A DNA stretch of 64,000 nucleotides from Carnegiea gigantea (taxonomy: Eukaryota > Streptophyta > Magnoliopsida > Caryophyllales > Cactaceae), in contig JAKOGI010000079.1 in NCBI GenBank assembly GCA_029747015.1, forward strand, positions 1,245,001 through 1,309,000, given 5' to 3'. Both the position numbers and the translations under genes were made by a program. The notes beneath the pieces are model-generated. The model did no database searches. It saw nothing but the letters and a program-made list of their open reading frames with translations, and had not been told where the DNA came from. This document shows, in pieces, positions 24,101 through 36,100 of this stretch (positions within the stretch are counted from its first letter, which is position 1; each line of letters begins with the position of its first letter).

Positions 24101-27100
24101 ATATATTGTTGTAGGTGTTTGTTTTTACTCTCATTGATGTTGTCTTATCCCTTTCTACGTGTAGTGCAATGGCAAAATAATGAAAGAAACATAAGGGTGT
24201 TGCAATGTGTGATGTTATTACTTATTAGTGATATATTGCATTGTAGTTGTGAGGGTGGTTCTCCTTTTCTTTTGTTTTCGAAGGTGTTGGAGGTGACAGA
24301 TAAGTTTTTTTGGTGTTCTCATAATGTATATTTTCTTTCCTTGCTTCACAGCAAAATGGCAGGCTTCTAAAGCAGGGAAGTTTTACACATTCCTATCCCT
24401 TCTGCTGGAGATCTGAAACTCCTCTCATTTATAGAGCTGTTCCCAGCTGGTATGTAAATTTAAACTGCCAAGGAGTCGCTACACATCTGAGAACTTGTCC
24501 ATGTTATGTGAACCAATAGCGATGAAGTGGGCTATTGTTATGAACTTTTGTTCTTGCTATGGATGTCAAATGTGGCATTTTGGGGTGATATGTGTGGTAA
24601 TTGTCAAATTTCTATGTGAGATACGTTATCTCATTGTTTAGGGAGACTGTGCTTTTGTTGGACACGTCTTGCATGATTGAGTTTCGAAAATAGCTTGAAG
24701 GAAAATCCTTTTCTTCCACATAATCTGAAGATCAATCTTTTTAAATGTTCAGGCTTTACCTCAACTGATTCTCCCTTCTTGAGTCAAATGAAAATTTTGT
24801 ACAAAAATTTTCATTGTTGATCAGAGTAGTACACGGCTATCAAGCGTAGTGGAGCTGTTATATAAAGATTAGATCCTGCTGCTATATACTTAAGAGTTTT
24901 TCTGACAACCGGCTTGTCCGACTTTGATGTTCTTTTTCCTTGGGTAATATTGACCTGTTGTTGTGCTGAAAACTATTAAGATATGAAGGTGTTGTAGGAG
25001 GTGTCTGAAGTGCTCTAGATTTGTGAAGAATGAGAAAAATTTTAGATAATAGTTAGTATTGGGGATCTTGACTAAATGTCTGTTTGAGTGAGCAATTTGG
25101 CTAGCATTGTTTGACCTTTTTGGATTTTTTAGATGATATTTTAGGGCATGGGTTTTTTGTAATTACGCCTTTCATACATGGGCTACATACCCATGGTGTC
25201 TATTAATGCAACTTTTGGTTTCTCATCAAAAAAAAGGGCAATGTGGTTAGCCTGTTCCCTTTTAAGCCAATATTCTAACCATACCATCTGCCGACCTGTC
25301 GTATACTCGTATGTGTGGGGTCGGCAAACCTTTGATGGATGTAATTTTAGATTTAATCATCTTAAGCTTTTGTTTCTTGTAGCACTTTTTTATTTGTAGT
25401 GGACTAGCAGTTCTTACAACCAGTCCATAATGAGGCCGCTTTCAGTACGAAGTTGATGAAAGACAAAAGGCTAAAGGTTCGTGGATGTAATTTGATAGTT
25501 AAGAGAGGAATGAGAATATCATGTCTATAGGAAACCACACCATTACAAAATGTGTGGCGAGTACTTGATGCTTTGTTGCCCTGTGCCAATAGGTTTGTTC
25601 ATTGGACTTTCGTCAAGTATTAATAACCATTTTCTTACCTTCAATATTACTTAGTAAGAGGAGTGAGAATGGAAAGGGAGATCTTTTGAGGCCGAAGGAA
25701 GTGTCAGATTGAGATAAATCAACGAAATGTTGTCACTTATCTTTTGGAGTGTTATTGATAATGTGTGTGAGATTATCCTTTTGTCATTTATATTTGGCTT
25801 GGAAACTATGTTGCTATGCTATTCTAAGTCTGTAGCTCATGTTGGCGCAAGCCATCATCGAGTCTCTCCTATTATGCAGACAATCGTGCTACCTATCAAT
25901 TGTATGTTTAATTTTTTTCTCCATAGGTTCGTTAGAGTGGAAAATATAAAAGATCAATTGCTTGAAAACAACAAGAAGACATATTGGGTTCCTGATTTTG
26001 TGAAGGTTTGTTTCTCATCTTTTTTTGTTCTAATTTCTATGGTTTTTTGCCTTCATACCATCGTGATTCGCATGTTTCCGCTGACTCTGTTTAGGAGAAA
26101 CGTTTCCATAACTGGTTGGAAAATGCTAGAGATTGGGCGGTCAGTCGAAGCAGATTTTGGGGCACTCCTCTTCCTGTGTGGATGAGTGAGGATGGAAAAG
26201 AGGTGAAAGTCATTTCTTCCATTGAGGAACTGGAAAAGGAGTCAGGGGAGAAGGTAATCTCAATTACTTGACTTCAATGTATGAGCTGTACGTGCTTAAA
26301 ACCATGCCGAAATGAATGTAATGATTTAGTTGTACCACTTTTTTGTGGTAGCATGTGATGAAAACTATACTCAATTGATGGGATATCTTCTACAGGTCAC
26401 TGATCTGCATCGTCACTTCATTGATCATATCACTATTCCATCCCAGCATGGGAGTGGTGTTCTTAGACGTGTAGATGATGTAAGACAACTTATTCTTGGC
26501 CCTTACCATTTGCATTTTATGCTTTGTTTATCGTTTGGAATAATGATATTTTTGGTGAAATATAATTGCTTGCTTACTGTGCTGTTAATGGGGGTGCCAT
26601 ATAACCTAGTTAGTACTTAGCCTTTCTGTTTTGTGCAATTCTAATACTCAAGGCCCTGTTCTTTTTGTTGGTAAATCCCAATTTACCAACTTCAACCAAT
26701 TTCAGTCACTTTAACCCACTTCACCAACTTCAATAAAACAAATACCCACTTCAACCAACTTCCCACTATTTTAACCAACTTTTACCCATCATATCAAAAA
26801 AATTCAACCAACTTCAACTCATTTCAATAGCCACTTCAACCAATCTCAACCAACTTCACCCATTTCCGAACCCATATTTCTCAACGAAAAGAACGGACAC
26901 TAAGTATCAAGTTTTCATATGCGCCTATGTTCATAACTTCATATTATAATTTATTTGGTGGCAGGGGATCTTTAGATCATAAAAATTGTGTCTGCTGCTT
27001 TATGTCCGGCCAAGTCTTTTTAATATGAATGCCTTTTCCTTTGGCTACACGAATTACTCGCTCATTACCTGCTGTATTTTCTGCCTACTACTTGGAGAAC

Positions 27101-30100
27101 ATGGAATGCATTGTTTGGGAGCGTTTTACAGGGGGCAAATGATTACTATATTTTAACTTGTAATCATCGCCTATGAACATTAGATTTTGGTAGAGTTCGT
27201 AAGATTTGGCTTTATATTTTGGAACGTTGTTGTTTGTATTAGTTTTCTGGCATTTAGTTGGTGATGCATACATTCTCTTGTACCGTTCATCCTGTTTAGC
27301 ATGCGTACATTGATCCAGTGCTTCAACCAGAACGGGTCAAGTCTGCCTTTGTAGTTTGCATGTCATTTTGGTTTGGGTCTTTCAATGTTGGGTTCAACAT
27401 TTAGTGTTCAAAACCTAGATTCTTGGTCAGCTTCAGTTTTATTTTCATATGGGTTCAATTTTTAATTTGTCTAGTCTGGCATTTTGGTTTCCAAAATGAA
27501 GGATGAGATGAAAAAGGTATCTTCCATTTAAGGTTGTCAGTTACCTCTGTATTCTTATATTTGGTCAAGCACTCATTATGTATTCGTATATTTATTGAAG
27601 CACCCATTATGTTTTCATGTTGAAGGGTTCATTGTCCTCATTTCTGATACTGCATTTATCCTCTCACTTTGTGCCTGAAAATGATGTCTTCACTTTCTCA
27701 TTGTTTCATGTATCCTTGTGGAAATTGATCTCGTGTTGAGACAGTGGTTAGTTTCATGCAGTAGTCCATTTACAGTTACTTATGGAGGCTTGTTGTTCCT
27801 TGTCCTGAAAAAATAGCAAAGCTCAACCCATTAAAATTATGCCATTAATGCAGGTGTTTGATTGCTGGTTTGAGAGTGGTTCGATGCCCTATGCATACAT
27901 TCACTATCCATTTGAGAACCGTGAACTGTTCGACAACAATTTTCCAGGACATTTTGTGGCTGAAGGGTTGGATCAAACTCGTGGATGGTTAGTTCTGATC
28001 TTGATGTATAGGAGCTATATTTCCCGCATATCTGAAGATACTGTGGAACGTGCCCCCACATATGTAGCTCTTGTTAGTATCCTAACCAATTGATAGGCAG
28101 CTTATGATTGTATAGCTAGAATTTCGTAACTTATTGCATGGTTGATTCTCGTTCCATCCTTCTCAATGGCAATGGTGCCCTATGTTCGGCGGAAGCCACC
28201 CTGTTTACCCTGTGGTATGCAGTAGTGTGTGCTCTGCATTGGCGTGGCTGACCTCTATGCAGTATATGCGCATTTTTCTATAGTTGATTCTCCTGTTGTA
28301 CTCTAACACAAGATTGATCCTTCCTGCCATTGGCAAATCAGATTGATGTTGCTTATTTACCTTTTCTGACACAAGTATGTTTGATGGGATGTCATCAATT
28401 TTTCAAAGAAATGGCTGTGGCTAACGTGGGAACTTCAATAACTTGAATTTGTAGGTTCTACACATTGATGGTGTTGTCTACCGCATTGTTTGGTAAGCCT
28501 GCATTTAGAAATCTCATCTGCAATGGACTTGTCCTTGCCGAGGATGGGAAAAAGATGAGTAAGAGACTCAAGAACTACCCCGCACCTTCTGAAATTCTAA
28601 ATGAGTATGGTGCTGTAAGTGCTTTAATTGTTCAATTACTCATTACTTTTCCTGGCTACTCAATTATCCGGCGAAATCTTTTCTATGTTGAATTTTTGTC
28701 TTCGGCGTATATTCTAAAGCTGGGCATTATTTCCTCTGTTATAGGATGCTTTGCGACTGTATATTGTAAATTCACCTGTTGTGCGTGCAGAACCTTTACG
28801 GTTCAGAAAGGATGGGGTTTTCGGTATTGTAAGCGCTTCTGACTTTTGCGTTTATGGTTTTTCATGGACTCGATTCTTTATAAATTTCTAGTTACGGTGA
28901 ATTCCATTCAACAGTGATGACTAATCCTTGATTCTCCTATCTATTTGCTTGGTTTAACGTATGCTCAGATCAGAGATGTATTCCTCCCATGGTACAATGC
29001 TTATAGATTCCTCGTTCAAAACGCAAAGAGACTCGAAGTTGAGGGCTTTGGCACATTCATTCCTGTTGATCAAAATTCTCTAAAGAGCTCATCAAATGTC
29101 CTTGACCAATGGATCTATTCAGCTACTCAACACCTGGTTCATTTTGTACGCCAGGAAATGGATGCATATAGGTTGTATACGGTGAGTAGATTTTCACCCA
29201 TTAACTCTAATGAATTGTATTTTTTTTGAATGCATATGAAATGCGATTATGACATTTTTTTTCTTCGTTATCAGTAATTGTGCGTGGATAAGGTGTAAGA
29301 GACACTGCAGCTTAAATGTACGAGACAAAATTCCACACTCTAAAATTCTGACACAATGGTTTAGTACTTTCTAAGCATGAATAAATTTTCCTAGTGCTCA
29401 GTTTGTTAAATTTCAGCATGTTGACAACTAGATTTTCAGCCTGCAGCTGCAGATGTAATCTGAAAGGTACCTGAGGATTCTTTGAAAAAGTTAGTTTATT
29501 TTTTGTTGAACTAGGTGCTCCGTCCTAGCAATTAGGGGGTACAGCGTACTAGTGAAATGTCTGCCTGGTGGTTAAAGGAGCTGGGTGGCCAGAAAAGCCT
29601 CCTGATTTCAGTTCTTCCATAGGACATTTGGGGGCTATCTCTCGCTTGCCTTGAAAAAGGAGGAGGGGGGGTGTCTTACAACACTTGCGTGTGTTTTTGC
29701 AAGTGAGGTTTTCAGTCCCTGCCTCCCTGGTGGGGACTCTTTACTCCTTGGGCTCCACATGCGTAAGTGTAAGAACAGGAGAGTCCTCAGTACATGATAA
29801 AATGAAATATATGACCCCCCTTTCTGGTAATCTCAGTACATGATAGATGTTCTCTATTCAGGCATCACGTAAGAACAGGAGAGTCCTCAATGATTTGTCC
29901 ATGAGCTATAGAGTTGAAAGAATTATTAGTGTGGAATTGGCCAATTTGTATATTTGCACAGTATCGGACCAAATTAAATGCCTCTCTGATCGGCTTCCTA
30001 TTTGCCTTCTTTTTCTTGTTGTGCATTAGCATCCCTGGTGATGCCATTTAAATTGAGAGGCTGTGAGAATTTTCCCTGGCAAGGTATATCGCACCTAGCA

Positions 30101-33100
30101 AGGGTTGCATATTCGTTTTTGTTTTTTTTTTGAATTTTTTTGTTTGATTCCCTGAGAGTGGAAAATTGTGTATCAGAAATTTAGGTAATGTGAGAAGTCA
30201 TAAAGAAAAGGATTTTGAACTCAGCAGCACTATGTGTTCTGTAGGATCTTTCCTGTGAGTCACATTTGTACAGCTCAAGTATACTTTTCTTGAGGGTATT
30301 AGTTGCAACTTGCAAGGTGTCTGGTTTCCAGAAGTGCACATGCTTCTCTTTCTTCTAAAAAGCAATCTGAAGGGTACTTCTCCTTACAGTTGCACCAAGT
30401 GTCTTTTTGTCAGACCATGGTGTAGCTTATGTTGTCTTAGATGCTCACATGGATCCCGCATTTCATAACTCTAGACAGCAAATTAACTCAAAAGTACCTT
30501 ATTATCATAATGGTGTAACCTGATTCCTTGTTTCACCAGTTGGATTAATGTCTTATTTATCAATTGCTTATGATTATTTAGAGGTTCCAGTTTATTCTTG
30601 ATGACTGGTACCTCATTTTGTTCTTTATGCATTCTGCGTATTAAGAGGGACAGGATGATATTCTCTTGTTCTTATGATTAGATGATCAATGATTCCTCAT
30701 ACTTCCATTGCAAATTCTTGTGCAGGTAGTTCCTCAACTTCTAAAATTTCTTGATGATTTGACAAATATCTATGTTAGATTCAACCGTAAGCGGCTTAAA
30801 GGTCGAACAGGAGAGGAAGACTGCAAGATTGCACTTTCTACTTTATACCATGTATGTTTAATTTTTTGTCTCGTAACTGATTCATGGGCTATGGTTTGCA
30901 TCTAGCCTGAGATATGTTTTGGATTCCCGGGAGGCGCAGCTGCATTAATTACAGTATCAATTTTATATGCTTAGTAGAGCTGGCCAAACGAGCAGGCTTT
31001 GTGGAGATCAACCAGTACGAGGCCTGGCCCAAAGCCATCTAAGCATTGAAAAAGAAAGGAAGCTGAGCAAGCTTTCCAAACTGGGTAGTGGAACTGGACA
31101 AAGCTGGGTTGGTCTTTGATCTGGGCCAGTAGTCAGCTTTAGTTTTAGATTGGTGTGAGGAATATGTTAAATTTAGTTATCTGTTTTGTGTCATAATAAC
31201 CCATATGTACTGAGTAGTGATATGAGTAAATAAACTTCTGTTCACTTACAAAGAGCCTGCAGCAAATTTGATCCTGTCAATCTGTTTTTTTAATCAGGAT
31301 CCTGTCAATCTGTTAAGTTGGTGCTGATTCTTATTTATGTTCCTTTCACTTATACTGCAAGTAATTGGTGATAGGTACTACTAACTTCATGCAAGGCGAT
31401 GGCTCCTTTCACTCCTTTCTTCACTGAAGTTCTGTACCAAAATTTAAGAAAGGTTTCAGATGGAGCAGAGGAGAGCATTCATTATTGCAATTTCCCTCAC
31501 GTAGAAGAAAAGGTACTTTAGGCTTCAACTTTAATGATGCTACTGTATTTGGCGATGTATTAGATCTTGAACATCACTATTGCACATTGTAATGCAAGCT
31601 TGAATCTTGTACTTTTTAGGGAGAGGAACGCATTGTACAAAGTGTTTCAAGGATGATGAAAATTATTGATCTTGCACGGAATATCCGTGAGCGCCACAAC
31701 AAGCCTCTGAAAACACCTCTCAAGTTTGTGGCTTTATCTTTGTCATTTTACCTTGTTGTAATCTGTTCTCCCCCCACCCCCCAAAATGCGTTTCCTGTAG
31801 TTTTCTGATTTTCTCTCTGTTTGCCCATTTTAAATTGCTGCTGCTGCTTTGAGAATGCAGGGAGATGGTGGTGGTACATCCTGACAAAGATTTTCTTGAT
31901 GATATCACTGGAAAACTGAGAGAGGTATGGATATTTGAACTGGAAAATGACATGGCTCAGCTAATGCACATGGCTTGTGTAAGCTGGGCTTGAGATTAAA
32001 TAGCTTCTTTTGTTGTTGATGACTTGTCAAAGATGGGAAAAATAAAGAAAAAAAAGGGAACATAGTTTATTATGCTGTCTCGCATTGATGTCTTCTTTAT
32101 CCAATCGCCAATTATATTAGCTGCTATGTGGGATCTTCGCTGTTGTTCTAGTTGCTATAGGAATTTGGCAATTATTTTGGTTACATTTGAATATCCAAAA
32201 TTGATGGTTTTATTGGATGGAGTACAATTTATTGTCTCACGGAGTTTTGGGAGCAGGGGGACTTAAGGGTTTGGTGGAAAGATTGTGTGGTTACAGGATT
32301 AAAGTCCTCCTCAACCACTATGCAAATGATTCAAGCATATGTCTGGAGTCGTTTTTGGTTGAGAGGAATAATTGGAGTGTGTGGGATACATCCTTGTCTC
32401 TTTGTTCATTATGTTGTGTGGTGTGTAGCTAAAGGTCAATTGTACTAATTTACTATGTGATTGATGACATTAAACTTTATTCTTGCCTTTTTCAGAGAGA
32501 TCATGATCGCCAGTATGTTTAATCATCTATTTGCTCCCCGTTGAAATATTAGATTTTGCTAATTGAGCAATCCACAGTATCTTCTTGTATCCATTAGCTA
32601 TCACCAACAACTACTGTGGATCCTGTCAATTCAGGGTGTGGCGAGATCTAGGTGTATGCAGTAATACCCCTGCAAATATATAGAAGCTTATACCTGTGTG
32701 TGGACATTCAACAGCTAGATATGACTTCTTCAACATGCCTGCTCTCTTCCCCCCCCTATACCCCCCAAAACAAAACAAAAAAGGAGGAACTGGTGGCCTT
32801 GATGTCTTTATGCTTTTTTCTCTCGCACTTTTTTTGGAGTTTCCTTCATCAGAAAATTTGTTCACTTATTAAATTCTCTTAATGAAATGTAGTATGTTCT
32901 AGAGGAGTTGAATGTAAGATCTCTAGTTCCCTGTGATGATCCTCTGAAGTATGCTTCTCTTCGTGCTGAGCCTGATTTCAGGTATGCTGAATACACTGTA
33001 TTATGAATTTGTGATTATCTAGTATTTGATTTTGATATGCTTCGTCTGATCAACATTTGGTATATTGGAATCTTTCCTCATAGTGTGCTTGGAAAAAGGC

Positions 33101-36100
33101 TCGGCAAATCGATGGGTTTAGTTGCTAAGGAAGTCAAATCAATGTCACAAAAAGATATTTTGGCATTTGAAGAAGCTGGAGAAGTCACTATTGCTGGCCA
33201 TTGTCTAAAGCTGAGTGATATTAAGGTTTGTATACGTTTGACGAACCTTGCTGATAAAACTACCAGCATCTATATAGCAGAGAGTTGCTTTCTTTTGTAG
33301 GATGCTTTGCATCCTTACTTCTAGTTAGTCTACTGATGACACTCCGTCTGTTCCCCAATATTGCTGAGGGTATTTGTTTTTCTAACGCCTCCCCCCCCCG
33401 GCAAAAAAACCTTGGAAATGATGAAAATTGGTGTGAGGCACTTGGTGCTCTTGTATATGGTGCTCTCTCTCTCTCTTTGCGTGCGCGTGTGCGTGCGCAC
33501 ATGCGTGCGTGATCCTGTTTCTCTCATATCCTCAAACTCAAGAGTCATGTTGGAAGGACGGAAAGTTTACATTTAATTGCTATGACATGTTGCTACATAT
33601 TTTAATTTGCATTGTTGTTTAGCAATTATATAGGAATTAAGCTTGTTCCATCATCTGGGTTTTAGGTTCTGAGGGATTTCAAACGACCTGCCAACACAAC
33701 AGAGAAGGAAATTGATGCTGCAGGAGATGGTAAGATCACCCATAAAACTACACTTGACATTGTGCAGTTTATTTTTGCCTTTGTGTACTTACAGCTTTAT
33801 GTTATTCATGCAGGTGATGTCTTAGTCATTCTTGATTTGCGTCCTGACGAATCATTGTTCGAAGCGGGAGTTGCTCGTGAAGTAAGCTGAGACCTTCCTT
33901 GAATTGTTATTAGTTATGGTTTAGACCTGTCTGTTTGCCTTTCAAGTACATGAATATCCCCTCGTCGCAGCGTTGCTCTACAATCAGAGATGAAGAACAA
34001 TTTCAATCCCTGGCTTATAAGCTATAACTTGAATAAAATTAAGTGGAAAAATCTATTAAATTGGAAGCTATTGGAGGATTGCACAAATAGATGAATGTTC
34101 ATCGGCTATTAGAGTACCCTCATTGTTCTCAACGACTTCAATTTTTGAATCTTGTAGGTTGTGAATCGGATCCAAAAGCTGAGAAAGAAAGCGAGCCTTG
34201 AACCAACTGATGTAGTGGAGGTGTACTTCAGCCCATCAGACAAAGATGCATCAACGTTAAAACAGGTTCTATCTTCACAGGTAATTCAATCTTTTATGTG
34301 ATCTATGAAGTGACTGCACAGTGCTCACAAAGATTAAACCATACTTACCAGGATCGGTTACCCCCTGGCCGTTCCACGTTTTGGATTGTCTGACCTAGGT
34401 CGCAGGTCGTTTTGAATTGGAATGAAGGGGATTGCGTTTGAGATCTGAGAACTGGCCGATCCCCTTTTCGAAGAGGGCAAGATCTAATGGAGAAAGGAAA
34501 TTGAAAAAAAGGAAGCATTGAAACATACCGCATGCTAGAGCTAATTGACGAAGCTTAATCATAAATCGATGCACTTCGCAATTCCGATTTCCCACAATCC
34601 TACCTAGAGAGAGTCGGTAAGGTGGTGGAATTCACATGAAATTAGGGCTAGATTGAATTTTCCAGAAGAAATAGGTTTGAGAGAGGGTATGAACTTTGTT
34701 AATCTCATGTTTTGATTCGAGTTCAATCGCACAAGCCACCAGTTCTTGGCGGCCATTGATGGCTTCTGAGCTTGCAGAGAGGGAAGGAAAGAAGAGTGGT
34801 GTTGATAATGCAGGTCAACTATATGGAAGATCCTTTGACCCTTAAATTACCTAAAGTTTATCTCCTATGGTTTAAAAAAGATGAAAGTAGAAAAAGGAAA
34901 AAAAAGGACCCCTTGGGAAGGGAACTGTATTATTATTGTTGGGATTGGGAAGCTGAGAAGACATGCTTGCATGACTACCATAAGGGCACATCCTTCTGAT
35001 TCTTTTTCTTCCCCAAAAAAATTGTGAATTGTCTTTGATTGAAAATTTACTTTTAGAGCTAATGATCCGAAATTACAACTTTCTTTCCAAAAAAAAGGTT
35101 CCAAATAATCTATACCCTATGATCCCATTTTTAGGGAAGAGGTGTTCCCCGTTCCTGTCGCACGTTTCACGATCTGACCATTCTGTGATCTTGTTAACTA
35201 TGACGTAAACTCGTTTGTAGTACTTATATTACAATAGGTTGGGGGGGGGGGGGCTATGAACCTTCCGTCACCCCAAGTTGGAAGGTCATTAGAGGGAGCC
35301 TCTTGGTCCGTGAGAGATGAGGCAATGAACTGACAGTCTGATTCCTGCACTGTCAATAGTGATGCAGGATTTTTCCTTTGGTAAAATCATCTGAAATTTC
35401 TGAATTCCGATAAAAAATCTCTAATGTTGCTCTCTTTGTCCAGCAGCCTTGATGCCATTAACCAGGATACCATGGATGATTTATGTGTTCAATGACTCAA
35501 TGTCCAAGTTAGTTTAAGTCTATGTTATGCTAAAATATAATACTCTTTGATATGCAGGAGCGATATATAAGGGATGCCATAGGTTCTCCTTTGCTTCTCC
35601 CAGAATTTATGTCGTCATATGCGGTATGTTATCTGGTTGACTCTCTATTTGGGTAGTACTTGTAGCATGACTGATTTATGCAACGTTCCTTCTCACCTGT
35701 TTAGGTTAGCCCTTGTTCGAGTCATTCTTAACTGCTCATTTGAACAATAAAAACAAGATCCTAGCTGTAGCCTAGTGAACCTTGAGTTGAATTATATTGA
35801 TGTTCTCGGAATGCCTAATTTCAATGGAAACAAAAAAAATTAACTATATGACTTATCAAATATGAATAGCAATGATAATTATTCGTTTTTATGCTCTAAA
35901 AAAAGAACATCATCTCAGCAAAGACCCGACAAAAATCATCTTATTTGTGACTGCATCCACAGAATACCGACATGATCAAAGTTTTGCTACAAAGAAAACC
36001 TATCTCACTTATACTTGTATTCCGTGTTCTCATTGGACATTAAAAGGTATGATAAGTTGATTATATTTTGGAGCTGTTGGTTGTCCCAGGTTGACTTTAA

